A DNA stretch of 64,000 nt from positions 6,020,084 to 6,084,083 of the forward strand of contig NC_079901.1 in the NCBI RefSeq assembly GCF_024868665.1, written 5' to 3'. The position numbers were made by a program, and so were the translations under genes. The notes under the pieces were generated by a model. The model was not told the DNA's origin. It ran no database searches and was given only the letters and a program-made list of their open reading frames with translations. Each line of letters begins with the position of its first letter. Positions within the stretch are counted from its first letter, which is position 1. Shown piece by piece: positions 10,205 through 21,786 of this stretch. The stretch comes from Triplophysa rosa. Taxonomy: Eukaryota > Chordata > Actinopteri > Cypriniformes > Nemacheilidae.

Positions 10205-10905
10205 AGGGACCGGCTGGAAGGCCGGCTGGACAGGGCTTGACGCCGGCTGGAAGGCCGGCTGGACAGGGCTTGACGCCGGCTGGAAGGCCGGCTGGAAGGC
10301 CGGCTGGACATGGCTTGACGCCGGCTGGAAGGCCGGCTGGACATGGCTTGACGCCGGCTGGAAGGCCGGCTGGACATGGCTTGACGCCGGCTGGAAGGCC
10401 GGCTGGACATGGCTTGACGCCGGCTGGAAGGCCGGCTGGACATGGCTTGACGCCGGCTGGAAGGCCGGCTGGACATGGCTTGACGCCGGCTGGAAGGCCG
10501 GCTGGACATGGCTTGACGCCGGCTGGAAGGCCGGCTGGACATGGCTTGACGCCGGCTGGAAGGCCGGCTGGACATGGCTTGACGCCGGCTGGAAGGCCGG
10601 CTGGACATGGCTTGACGCCGGCTGGAAGGCCGGCTGGACATGGCTTGACGCCGGCTGGAAGGCCGGCTGGACATGGCTTGACGCCGGCTGGAAGGCCGGC
10701 TGGACATGGCTTGACGCCGGCTGGAAGGCCGGCTGGACATGGCTTGACGCCGGCTGGAAGGCCGGCTGGACATGGCTTGACGCCGGCTGGAAGGCCGGCT
10801 GGACATGGCTTGACGCCAGCTGGAAGGCCGGCTCGACATGGCTTGACGCCGGCTGGATGGCCGGCTGGACATGGCTTGACGCCGGCTGGATGGCCGGCTG
10901 GACAC
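10205..10905. repeat. 33-bp GC-rich minisatellite, about 21 units
   Basis: The unit is GCCGGCTGGAAGGCCGGCTG followed by GACATGGCTTGAC. It repeats nearly without change, apart from a partial duplicated unit near 10285-10300, variants with CAGGG in place of CATGG at the low-coordinate end, and AGCTGG/GGATGG variants at the high-coordinate end. Each unit contains a GCCGGCTGGAAGGCCGGC near-palindrome. Because 33 is divisible by three, several frames stay open on both strands, but this is a by-product of the repeat. It lies inside the LTR element at 9297-10985. Confidence 0.95.
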
Positions 10906-10910
10906 TCACA

Positions 10911-10985
10911 TACATAACCAAAGACTTTGTCATGGCTCTGCTACAGGACCAAGAAAAACATGACTAAGGAAGCAGAGTCATGACA
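10911..10985 (-). repeat. truncated 5' LTR piece with terminal hairpin
   Basis: On the minus strand this repeats the first about 75 bases of the 3' LTR (TGTCATGACTCTGCT ... AGCAGAGCCATGACA, then AAGTCTTTGGTTATG) with very few differences. Similarity stops where the minisatellite region begins. The outer end abuts the ATGTTT duplication. Confidence 0.85.
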
Positions 10986-11239
10986 ATGTTTATTTTGAAC
11001 CTTTGAGCAACTAATGGAAAACATCTGTGAGAAGATTCTTATGAATTCAACTTCTCCTTTCCAGAAAATAAAGCAGCATGTTTGGAAATGCATGGAGCTG
11101 AGTATCGTATTTTACTTCTGGCTCTTTCTACAATACATCTACATCTCTTTCTACAATATCTACAATACATTCCAGTGAGAGTATTTTACTACATCACTCT
11201 TATAATAAAAATAATGTACATTTCATAATGCCATGAATA

Positions 11240-11340
11240 AAGAAGCTTTAACATATGAAGAACCTTTCTGTGTCACAAAAGATTCTTTGTGGAAAAGGTT
11301 CTTCTATGGCATTGCTGTGAAGAACCTTTCGTAGCACCTG
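11240..11340. repeat. GAAGAACCTTT-type fish repeat
   Basis: The words GAAGAACCTTTC, AAAAGGTTCTTCTATGGCA and GTGAAGAACCTTTC form an inverted and direct array of the AAGAACCTTT motif. This is a very common short teleost repeat. The copy is short and not bounded. Confidence 0.5.
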
Positions 11341-11825
11341 GTCATGTACATGACCGTCACAATGGTGTAAAACAGACAGCTTTTGATATAACTGTCTTAA
11401 TCGCTTGTAAATGTGCATTACTGCTATCTTTCACGTGTGCTACTTCATATCTTTGGGAGTACAACTTTTTCAGTGCAAAAACGCCATGAAAGAAGATGAG
11501 TTTCCACAGAAGAACTGCTTCTTCAGATGCTCGTGTCTGCATTCAGATGGCTTTCACACTTGAGCTCCCAGCCTTTCAGACAGATATACAATTTGTGAAT
11601 TTTAGAGTTATCGTATATTCTAAGGTCATATGTAAATTTCAAAATGCACTACTTCTTTATTGCATCTCAAGAGCGGCTCTGAGTGGGAGCATGTGAGGTA
11701 ACAGAGGCTTTATTTGGACCGTGAACAGTGGATGCTGCTTTGTTGCGGTGCTTTTGTGGAATATTTACATTTGATTCCAACCTGCAATGTGTCCAGTCTT
11801 AATAAATAAAAAGTGCCAAAAAAGT

Positions 11826-11965
11826 GGTCCAGCGCCGGTGGTCCAGAGGACTGTGTTCCAATCCTGATTTGTGGTCTTTTTCTGCACCCCTCTCTCTCAT
11901 CCTGTCACTCTACACTGTACTGTCTGGCAAAAAAACTATAAAAAGACCAAACAAGATTTTAAAAA
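11826..11965 (+). repeat. tRNA-derived SINE fragment
   Basis: A tRNA-like head (GGTGGTCCAGAGGACTG, then GTTCCAATCCTG as a B box) is followed by a C/T-rich tail (CCCCTCTCTCTCATCCTGTC) and ACTGTACTGTCTGGCAAAAA. This order is typical of cyprinid tRNA-derived SINEs. The left end is damaged and no target duplication was identified. Confidence 0.5.
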
Positions 11966-12043
11966 AGATTAGAGAGTTTCAAGACTACAGATGATTTTCA
12001 AAAGTCACCATCAGCTAACCAGGTGGGTTTTGTGTGGTCTGAC

Positions 12044-12265
12044 CAACCTGATCTCACGGGAGTTTCGAAACTATTTTACTAGGTGGCTAATTCGTATGAA
12101 TTGTACGTTGTGAATTTATACAAAAACTGATGATTACTAGAAAAAACTAAACCCCACCCCTAATCCTAACGTCACTGGCACGAAAGCACATCGCACTAAA
12201 ATGCACGGATGAGACTGTACGAATTCATACGAATTAGCCAAATTAGCCACATTGTAAAATAGTGG
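12044..12265. repeat. palindromic MITE (AACCTGATCTCACGG type)
   Basis: It starts CCAACCTGATCTCACGGG and contains GGTGGCTAATTCGTATGAAT on the left and ATTCATACGAATTAGCCA on the right, so the body folds back on itself. The middle ACCCCACCCCTAATCCTAAC is characteristic of this abundant zebrafish/carp family. Half copies are seen at 43305-43350 and 46828-46955. Confidence 0.7.
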
Positions 12266-12429
12266 ACATTTTTTTACATTGAGCTTGTGTTGGTCTAACC
12301 TACAGTAAGTCTAACAAACCCATCCTCAAGTCCCCTGCTTCACTGTAAGTCTATGGGGTTTTGTCACCAGTTTTATCCAACAGATAAGAACCGTAATCCT
12401 GAATACTTTTAAAAAACAAATAACTTTTC

Positions 12430-12727
12430 TTTGTAACACTTTGCGAAACATTATATTTGTCACAGTAACATTAGTAAATGCATTATAGCTAACACTGAAT
12501 ATTTTAAATAAATAAAGTTAAATAAAGTTTTTAAGCACCTCTGCTAATGCTAATTAGGCTAATGCAAATACAGTTGTTCATGTTAGCTTACTGTGAATTA
12601 ACTAACGTTAACGACTTTTAATTTTAAAAATCTATTTGTATTGTAAATGCTGAAATTAACATGAACTAAGACGAATAAATGCTTTAGAAGTGTTGTTCAT
12701 TGTTAGTTCATGTTAGCTAAGGCATTA
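12430..12727. repeat. degraded GTAACACTT element
   Basis: TTTGTAACACTTTG at the left and recurring CATGTTAGCTAA and AATGCATTA words resemble the element that is intact at 53996-54306. The right terminal repeat is not recognisable. Confidence 0.45.
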
Positions 12728-13240
12728 AATAAGGGATAATGTACAGGCAGCCGGTTGTTATCGCAGAAATAAGCTCCGACAGTGTGATCAGGACCCGACG
12801 TGAAGCGGAGGGTCTTGCATCACACTGAAGGGGTTTATTTCGCGATAACAGCCATCCGCTTGTACATTATCCCGCTTATTACACGGCTACTTGCCACATG
12901 AGAAAAAACTGGACATGAAATGTGAATTTGAAATATTTTATTAGCTCATTTTTACCGAATGCAGACCTTCCGTGTGGAAAAGCCGTTTACTTTCGGTTTT
13001 AAGGTAAGAAACGACATTCAAATGTCACAAACAGGCAATTTGGTTTAATTATTTATATAAATATAATGTCATATATGTTATAAAAAGATTTAATTTGTCA
13101 AAAAAAAACCTGTCAAAATGATTTGCTGCATCCGGGTTACCGTGTGTTCTTAGTTTTGAGAGGTTGTTATCTGGGAATAACGAACCTGAAAATGTCGCGA
13201 CTGGCCAATCAGAATCAAGCATTCCAACTAGCAGTGTAAT
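12728..13240. repeat. MITE with GGGATAATGTACA inverted repeat
   Basis: GGGATAATGTACAGGCAGCC with GGTTGTTATCGC at the left is mirrored by GCGATAACAGCCATCCGCTT then GTACATTATCCC near 12841-12873. The following sequence to about 13240 (CGCGACTGGCCAATCAGAATC) is familiar from the same cyprinid repeat. The exact outer borders are uncertain. Confidence 0.55.
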
Positions 13241-14366
13241 TACTCATGTTAATACATACAACCATATTGTAAAGTCTAACTCTTTTCTTCAACAACCAGC
13301 ACAATTAGATGTATTGTTTAGAGCACAAACAGAGATGAGCGTTAGGGGTTTAAAAAAAGCTTAAAACAGTATGCTTTGGTTTTACGTAAACTGCACATTT
13401 TTCTTGTAGTACTGACGGTGCACTGTACTGCACATATTGCATGGCCAAAACAATATTAAGTACTACAGCAAGATGCTTTTCCGGGCACATCCGTGACTTC
13501 AGTCACAGACAGTCATGCAGAGCTGAAAGGAAATGACCAGTGAAACCCGAGCTTGTGTGTATTTTCATTCCCATGGCCCTGAATTAACCCTTGACATCAT
13601 ATAGCAGCTACTGATGTGACGTGACCAGACAATTAGCTTGAGCGACTGCATCACAGGGACAAAATAACCGAAGAGGAAACAGCGCTGAGTATCATCCACT
13701 GAGTTTATGAGCACTGCCAAGTTCCTCAGCAGAATCAATAACAGTCTTATCACCACTTCTTTAGAAACTTTCTATACTGCGTCCATGAAATAAAGCTCTT
13801 TAAAAAAAAACTAAACTGCAGAGTATCTCAAAGAGCCCTACAGGATGCAAGTTAAATAATAAACCACACAAATAAATGAATACATATTTTAGATAGCGTT
13901 TTGACAGCCAATAAATTTCCCCTCGGGTTTGTCGGCTTTATACGGGAGGACGACACAGAGACAATATAGCGTATCTGTGAGCTTGATGACATTTTCTTGT
14001 GGGCTGAATGTTGCAAACGTCTGACTGATAAACACACACACATTCTCTCTCTCTCTCTTATACACAGAGGGAGAGAGTCAGAAACAGAAAGATGTAAGGG
14101 AAAAGCTTGAAATGGGATTTTCCAATTACAGTCTCAAATCCGGATAATTTAATAGAACCACTTACATACAGTAGAAGTCTTATAAGCATAAACACAAGCA
14201 ACACATAACCCAGGGCAAAATGATTTAAATACTGTATGTTAGTTAAACGGTAAGTACTACACGCTTATAAACTGAAAGAATAATGAATTGTTTAAAAACT
14301 AAAACGAGTGAACTAAATATAGTAAGTATAAGTAAATATGGTTATTATAGGGAGTTTGAAGATACA

Positions 14367-14734
14367 CACTGTAAAACTTTACAGATTTTTCCTGTATTTT
14401 TTACAGATTTTTATTTATGTATTTTTTTTAAATACGGTAATAAAATTACAGATAAAGTCTGCAAATTTACAAGAAAAACAGGGGAAAGTGTAATTTTACA
14501 GGAAAAACCTTTTCCGTTTTTTTAAGATTTTTTTTTTTACAGTTTATTTTGGAAATACGGTCATAAATTATAAAATTACAGAACAAGACAACACATTTAC
14601 AGGAAAAATGGGGAAACCTATTAAATATATATCCTTGTATCCTATACTTTTACAGAAAAAAAACAATTACGGTATATTTCTGTTTTTCCAGTTTACAGAA
14701 AATGTCAGTTTTTTACAGTTTTTTTTTTACAGTG
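14367..14734. repeat. ACTGTAAAA MITE
   Basis: It begins CACTGTAAAACTTTACAG and ends TTTTTTTTTACAGTG. The interior is built of TTTACAGG, CTGTATTTTT and AATACGGTAATAAAATTACA words in both directions. It has no coding potential and is a typical AT-rich teleost MITE. Confidence 0.7.
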
Positions 14735-15654
14735 CACATTATCAACATTACTATTAAAATCAAACCACACAAGAGATGAAAACATTCGAAACGTGACGTG
14801 GAAACTCTTCTTCTGTAGGTGCAGAATCCATGCGGGCCTACCCCTCATGCATTGAGACATGCAACCCATCGAGGCCCTGTTCTGTTGTCCCAGCAGGGTC
14901 TCTCCTGACCATCAGTGTAATCATCAGGCCTTCTTCTCAGGCGTGCAACTATTTACTGTGGTCTTCTTCTGAATGGCCACACACGACCTCTGTTCACGGG
15001 GCAGTTGGGATTGTGGCCGGGTTAAAGACTACTAGAGGGGGCACCACATAACAGACAGACGTCAAGTCCCCCACAGAGTGACAAAAAGCCAGGTAGACAA
15101 ACATATGTGCATGCACGTACACACACACAGACACACAGGGAGAGAATGCTGGAGCCACCTGGCCAGACGGACTGATGCCACTGATTTTCAGCCATCACTG
15201 AATCGGTTACTAAGAGCTCCAGGGGGAAACAAACCAACACCCCCCATGGGCTCTCTACACAAACAACCCTGGCTCTTGCTCTTCCAAAATATGCTTTGCT
15301 GCTTTAGCATTTTCCAAGCTGGGTGGGTCATTTCTTGTTACTAATGAAATGATTCTTATGTGACTGAAAGTCAAAATCCATTTACTGTATGCAGTACTGG
15401 CCAAAAGTGATGTCTACTTTTTCAAAATCCAAAGTGTTGCTTTTATTTAAACACATTATTAAAAATGTATGCATGTTGCATATATTCTTGGAGGGTAAGC
15501 TGAAGCTCATCTTTGAGAAGAATTAATGCAGGCTTGGAAAAAAAATCACTCACACAACACATGTACAAAGTTTACTAAATCAAGTTACTAAATTAATCCA
15601 AGAAGGATTAACAAAGTTTATTTTATTTTTTACTTTTTTTGTTATATGTATGTA

Positions 15655-15765
15655 TTAGGGATGTCAAAAATAATCTATTTTATGATGCATCGCGACGCAG
15701 ATGTGTATGATTACTGCATCGATGCATAAAAACAAATAATCGATCATTAAAACATGCAATTAATC
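15655..15765. repeat. GATGCATCGCGACGCAGATG repeat fragment
   Basis: AGGGATGTCAAAAATAATC followed by GATGCATCGCGACGCAG, GCATCGATGCAT and AATAATCGATCATTAAA matches a familiar non-autonomous hAT-like teleost repeat. The copy is a left-end fragment. Confidence 0.45.
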
Positions 15766-16334
15766 ATCAGATGTGCCAGTTGTTACCGTTTTATTGTAAA
15801 TAGAAAGTGTTGTTGTTGTGTCTTATCCTATATGAAAACGTTGCTTTTGACAAAAAGCATATAAATACATCTTTCAGAATGTACTTTCAGCGCGTCTCTC
15901 CCTCTTTCTTCTTTTTGGCCCATTCTGATGAGTGTGTGCAAGCGCACTTTCATATACAGTATTTTTTAACTTGGGCCACTGTTTAAAGTTATTTAAGATG
16001 CAAAGCGCTCAATGGACATGATAAAGATGCCACACTGCGTCTAAGAGCATCTACTCGCGTTATCAAAGAAGCGCGTGCCACTTGAGTGTATATTCGAGGC
16101 TTTGACAAGAAAGACGAGAAAGTTACAGCTTGTCTACACCGCATGCAAGTGGAAAAAACGACATCAACATTAAAATTGATGATTTACAACATTCGTTTGT
16201 TGTATGCTTGTTGTTTTTCTATTTGTTATCTTTTTTATTTATTACATTTATTATATGAATTACATATGTATGCTTTTATTTTAAGATATGTTTTTTTTCC
16301 TCATCTTTTTTTGTATTTTCTGATACATATGGGA

Positions 16335-16795
16335 CTGTTTTTGTGCCAATAAGATTGAACGCTCCAAAATAGAGAAAGGCGAAAAAACACTGAAAATGAA
16401 AACTCAATGGCAAAAATTGTACATGATTTTAAATAAAATGCTTTCTCTCTGAACAGTTGGTTAGTTACCTGTCAATCCAAATATCTCTAGCCAATAAGTC
16501 CCGGTTTGGGACATTAATAATGATTAAGTCCCGGTTTGTTTCAAAAAGGTGAACGTAGTCTTTGAAAGCGTTAAAGTGTAAATGAAAACTCCAGTCGCAA
16601 ATTCATACACTATAATTTGTCAAAAGGAAACTTAGAAAGCTGTCAAGAAAGTATGCAATTTGTTTAAAAATGTAAAATATTTGCCATTGGGTTTGTGGTT
16701 TTCATTTTCAGTGTTTTCGTCTTCATCGTTGTTTATTTTTGTTCTTTTTTAAAAGTTAGTGTTCATTCTTATTGGCACAAAAATAATCCCATAAA
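16335..16795. repeat. inverted repeat, about 460 bp overall
   Basis: The left arm (16335-16420: TGTGCCAATAAGATTGAACG, then AACACTGAAAATGAAAACTC) is reverse-complementary, with differences, to the right arm (16680-16795: GTTTTCATTTTCAGTGTTTT, then TTCATTCTTATTGGCACAAA). The centre is unique sequence. It is probably a MITE; no target duplication was confirmed. Confidence 0.6.
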
Positions 16796-18189
16796 CTTGT
16801 GTTATTGTGTTCATTTTCAGAATGTATTTTGATTGTTTCTTGAAAGTAAGAGTTCATTCTTATTGCCCAAAATGTATACGTTGTAGTTTGCCTTGTTTGG
16901 CAATCTTTTTTTTTTTTTGGCAAGTTTAGTGTTTCCTCCATGTTGTACCATACACCTCCTTTATTATGGTCTAATTGTACCCGAGGGGCATTAAAAGCAA
17001 ATACTGTGCAAATGTGCTTTGGATATGTGCATGTGCAAATCACTTTTAGCCGCTACTGTACAGTACCACCACAGAGAAGAGAACAGAGAGGAGATGAGAA
17101 TGATGGAGGATGAGAGACTGAAGTGTAAACGAACGAGACTCTCATGTTTGTCTTTGTGGTAAGCTGTTCTCTGGAGATCTGGAGGATGGTGATGAGCGGT
17201 GACATCCTCAGCATCTTCAGATAACACTTCAATTACACTCATTAAGGGCTAATCAGTCCTCTGTTACCTAATAAGAGCTGGTGGGACGTCGTCACGTGTG
17301 CCTGAGCAGTGGGCTGGAAACATCTGAAGCTCAACTGACTCACAGCCTGTGCCGGGTGCCCCTGAAAGCACGGGCTCTTTTTTAGACTCACTGTCACATG
17401 GCTAATTGGACGCAGTCCAGTGAAAGTAATTAAGCGATAACACCTTGGCCCGATGAGTTATTTTGATGCCTACATACTCCAGGCATTTTCTCACCATTCT
17501 TCGTGTGAAGAGGAAGAATGTGATGATGAGACCGAGATAAACACAAAAATAACATTTCCATAAAGGACACGACACTCTGTTTCTAATTAACAGACTAAGA
17601 AACAGTGTAGTAAACAGAAATAATATCACATATGACCATATTTTCAACTAAAATGAATGCTTTTTAAATGTTTTTTTTTTTAAATAAGCATCAATACGAT
17701 GGAAAACTCAATGTATTGAATATTGTTATAGTGATTTATCATAATTGGTTCAAAGATCTCAAGAGCGACCGATCCAAAGAGTGCAGAGAATCAGAGAACC
17801 GAATGCTAGCATACCACAGCGGATTGCAGTTCTCATTTTAGGTCAGAAACCCACAGTGGCTGATCTACCTATAAGACATAAAAGCTATTGTTTTTTTGCC
17901 AAGCGCAAGAGGGGAAAGGTTGACCTCACACCCCTTATTTTATTTTGAAACGATTTCTAGTGGGGAGAAGCTCCACTGACAGCTCACATTCTGATGCAGT
18001 GTTTCAGAAATCCTTGAATCTGCCGGCTCCTGTTGAGCAGAGCTTTTTAAAAGCACATGCACTGTATACTCTACACTACACAAGAAGAGCACTGGATTAG
18101 ATAGGCTTTGGAAACAATGTCCTGATGACGTGCATGCACACCCATTCATTATCAAGTTTACAAGTCTGGAGTTGAACAAATACACCTCT

Positions 18190-18405
18190 ATAGAGATTCT
18201 ATAAACTATAAAAATTAACTATAATTATTTGTTGTTTCAATTTAAAATGGTTGCCTTAAAATTTAAAGTTAATTCAACTTATAAATATTAGTTAACGCAA
18301 TGAATATTTTGTTGAGTTGACTAAACTTGACTAAACCTGTAAGGTGGACTTACTAATATTTTTAAGTTGAATGAACTCAAAAACGTATTTCTGTAAGTTG
18401 AATCA
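18190..18405. repeat. AAGTTGAATGAACTC-type repeat
   Basis: Recurring words (GTTAATTCAACTTATAAA, GTTGAGTTGACTAAACTTGA, AAGTTGAATGAACTCAAAAA, AAGTTGAATCAACA) alternate in orientation. This is typical of a short AT-rich cyprinid MITE. Confidence 0.45.
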
Positions 18406-19199
18406 ACATTTTTTTTAATATAGATTCTAGGGGTCTCTCTATATTTGCTCCAGCAGAGATCATTGTTGTAGACATATGTTCCCAAACCCAGTGAGCGGCC
18501 AAACTTCATTTATTACATTTATTATTTGCTAAATTAAAATATTATTACAAAAACTGCAACTACATATTTAATGTAATCAACTGTTAAGGATATTTAAGTC
18601 ATTATAACATCCTAGTTAAACATATGTGAAAATCTTTCATATTGTGAAAATGGCCCTAAAGATTATTTTATGTCATCACAACTGGAGAACTACACAAATA
18701 TTTTGTCCAAAAGCTATTCTAAATACCAGGCTAGATGTGTTGATATTTTTGTTTTTATTTGAAATTGGAAATTAAAGGGAGTTAAAAGAATTTGTTGTGT
18801 TTTTACTCTTTAACATTAGACTCACTCATTTAACTTTCAGTTGAAAAAGATCTTTTATCTTTTCACTTCTTGGATGTAAAAGTATCAACTTTGTCGCCAC
18901 CAGCTTCCTACAAACCTCCAGATAAAAACTGCAGACTGATGTTACCCATTATCTTTGGAGAAAAGCTTTAACTTTAATCCAACTGCACCTGAATTAGATT
19001 TCTGATTCAGGACAGAAACTAAAGTTTTTGGTAATTGTTTTTGTACTATAGCTTATCTAGTTTGGTTTCAATCTACAATTTATCAAGAAGAGTTCAACTA
19101 TAACAATACATGTACAAACATATTTTTCAGCTAACTATATATACTATATATACAGTATAAAAACTGTAATGAATCTAACTTCATTGAACAGAATCTTAA

Positions 19200-19729
19200 A
19201 GGTGCAGTTTGTAAAAAACGCCGCTATAAGGCGCATGATCAAAACAACAACAATGCCGTAGCTGGATGACGCTGTGAAGGAGCGTGGAATGATGGGATCT
19301 GTTGTCTTCAACTCCACCGCTGATGGCCATCAATCAGACGGAAATGAGAAATCATGTTAGCGGATGAGGTAAAGTAATACATTTTAAAAATGTTGCGTAT
19401 AATTTTGGTCCATAAATAAGTGACTGCTCGAAACAAGTTAGTGGCTTGCTAGACGCTAGACACTACTTCTGCATTTGTCCACGAATCTGTTGTCATGCTG
19501 TTGTCATGTTTATACTTCAGTAAAGGCGGTAACAAAGGGGAACGCGGATATGACGTCATTGACAGGCGACTGCACAGCCCCGTGTCACTGTTTAAAATGG
19601 CGAATTTCTCACGATTTACAAGTAGTTGGAAACATTTGAGATATTGTAAGTACTCAGCTGAACAAAATATATAACTCTAGTTTAGTGGTTTTTGGATATT
19701 TTACTGCAAAATTGTTACAAACTGTACCT
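19200..19729. mobile_element. TTAA-flanked MITE (AGGTGCAGTTTGTAA)
   Basis: Inverted ends AGGTGCAGTTTGTAA and TTACAAACTGTACCT are flanked on both sides by TTAA (19196-19199 and 19730-19733), the piggyBac target site. The length is 530 bp. No transposase coding is present, so it would have relied on an autonomous relative. Confidence 0.75.
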
Positions 19730-20391
19730 TTAACAGTGAGCAATTTAAATGCATTTAAAATGTAAAAAGTTATAAAGTCACATTAGGGTGGTTCATGAAA
19801 AGGTAAATGTTTCCAAACCATGTTGAATATTTTTTATCTGACTTCCTTTTGGTAATTATTCAGTTTTTATATGTTTTATTTATTTATTACGGTTTTGTTT
19901 GTTTTTTTGTCTTATTTATTTAGGTACATTACTTCATGACTATAATGGCAATTTGCTTATATTTTTGAATAGTTGTAAACAAATAAAGAGTTAAAATGAT
20001 CAAGACAAACAGCTAAAGAGCTTTCTGTACATAATAACTTGAGACATTCTTGTTCATACTAAATAGTTGGTCAGGAAAGTGAGTGAACCAATTACAAAAC
20101 ACTTCTTTAAGTGACATCACAAACTCTGTGGTTACTCACTCAGTCATCAGATACAGTATGTGTCTGCATAGGGAAGTGAGAAGTCTGTTGAGGTTGAAGG
20201 TGTGAGTTTCTGTGAAAAGGAAATACCCTGTGAGTGTCTGAGAATGTTTAAGATCCTTAAAGTGTTACAGATCTCTGATTGAAACAACCTGCACAATTTT
20301 TTACATTTTGAAAACACAGTATTTACATTGTGAGGATGATGAAATTTTTTTGAGATTTGAAAATTTGTTTAGTCTTGCGATTAACCTTAAA

Positions 20392-20760
20392 GGTCCAATG
20401 TGTAATTTTTTTGGAGGATCTATTGACAGAAATGCAATATAATATAAATAACTATGTGTTCAGAGGTGTATAAAGATCTTACATAATGAAGCGTTATGTT
20501 TTTATTACCTTAGAATGAGCTATTTCTATCTACATACACCGCGGGTTCCCTTACATGAAATTTTGCCATGTTGTTTCTACAGTAGCCCTAAATGCACAAA
20601 GTGATCTACAGAGCGTATTGCGTAAATACGTTATCTCCTTCGGCAAAGAAGACAAAATGTGACGACATCTAAGTCCTGTGTCAGCAACCGTAGGTCTTTG
20701 AAAGGAAGGGGTGGAGTGAGCCATTGGTTGCAATTCACAACCTCACCACTAGATGCTGCT
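20392..20760. mobile_element. TTAA-flanked repeat (AGGTCCAATGTGTAA)
   Basis: The body (GGAGGATCTATTGACAGAAA, TACATACACCGCGGGTTCCC, CACCACTAGATGCTGCT) is a very common cyprinid repeat. It lies between TTAA at 20388-20391 and TTAA at 20761-20764. The terminal inverted repeat is weak, so the class is less certain than for the neighbour at 19200. Confidence 0.6.
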
Positions 20761-21354
20761 TTAAAAACTTGTCAAAACATATAAAAATACTGTAATTAAA
20801 CCGTAAAATAACTTTTAAACCAGAATAAATAGCATAATTTTTACCGTAATTGTAAAAACCGCTTTAATTTGACCTTGTAAACTCCAACTTGTACCACACA
20901 TCTTACAGAAACAAAGTGACTTCTGGAGTAAAATGTTATCTCATATTTTAGTTTAATAATTTTGATTATCGTCAATTTCTACAAATCAATGCAAAATGAA
21001 TGAAAAAAAAGGAATACAGCGGGTTGCCACACAAACTAGAACATCACAGGCTGTCCTCTCGTCATTACAGTAACACGTGGTGTGAACGCAGCATATGGCA
21101 GCCAGATGGAACAGTGCCATAATCTCACATGTACTTTAAATTAGATTTAAATTTAACCCGAAAATGCTCGAGATACATCAAATTTTCAGACAAAAACTTG
21201 CTTGAGCAATAAACGGCATTAAGTGCATATAAACTATATGAACAAACGTTTTGTTAAAGTCCTCTAATGAGCTAAAGTTTGACTACTTTAGACATTTTTA
21301 ATCTTAATGCTACAGCATAATATGATATTCTAAAAATTTGTGTGCTTCTAATTT

Positions 21355-21560
21355 TAAAGGAGCAATTTGGGCAGGTGCCATGATGACAATGCCCTTGTGC
21401 ACAAAGCAAGATTCAAAGAAATGATTGATTCAGTTAGTCGAAGAACTTGACTGGTCTGCATAAAGCCCAGACCTGAACCCAACTGAACACATTTAAGTAA
21501 AACACTCATCACCCAAAAACCATCAATGACTTATACACAGAGCTACAGTCATTTCAGAAC
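21355..21560 (+). pseudogene. Tc1-like transposase relic
   Basis: One frame reads HDDNALVHKARFKEMID and a second frame, after a shift, reads VEELDWSA-stop-SPDLNPTEH. DNA..VHK and LDW..SPDLNP.EH are hallmark blocks around the second and third catalytic acidic residues of Tc1/mariner DDE transposases. The frameshift and stop show it is dead. Upstream and downstream parts are too degraded to define the element ends. Confidence 0.75.
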
Positions 21561-21786
21561 AGAAACAAGCCCTTCCTGTCACAACAAAGATGGAAACAAA
21601 AGTTGTCAATATGGTGTTAACATAGCATTCAAAATTCATATTTTTATTGACCGGAATAAGCATGTTTATTAAAAGAGGACATCCCAAAACAAACTTACAG
21701 AGCACCAGAGAATGAAAACTGTAATAACGCCCGATCAGTCTTCACCAGTTAGAAGCGGGAATAAAAAGCACAGGGCTCTGGTTTAA

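Larger units (their letters stand above)
9297..10985 (-). mobile_element. LTR retrotransposon, deletion derivative, minus-oriented
   Basis: The copy is flanked on both sides by the same 6 bp, ATGTTT (9291-9296 and 10986-10991), and begins and ends with TG...CA. Read on the minus strand it starts with a 75-bp piece of LTR (10985 to about 10911). It then runs through a 33-bp minisatellite, then about 300 bp of internal sequence, then a purine tract, then a complete 3' LTR (9880-9297). The 5' LTR is therefore mostly missing, with the minisatellite in its place, and no primer-binding site or gag/pol coding is visible. The layout suggests a non-autonomous or internally rearranged Gypsy-like element. 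The superfamily is inferred only from LTR form. Confidence 0.8.

Noticed and set aside
10205..10905. CRISPR-like array
   Set aside because: Units are contiguous with no unique spacers, and the host is a vertebrate genome.
9914..10933. Long open frames (243-339 codons) with 11-residue repeats on both strands
   Set aside because: They come from the 33-bp minisatellite, whose length keeps frames open on both strands. No non-repetitive domain, splice context or homology supports a protein.
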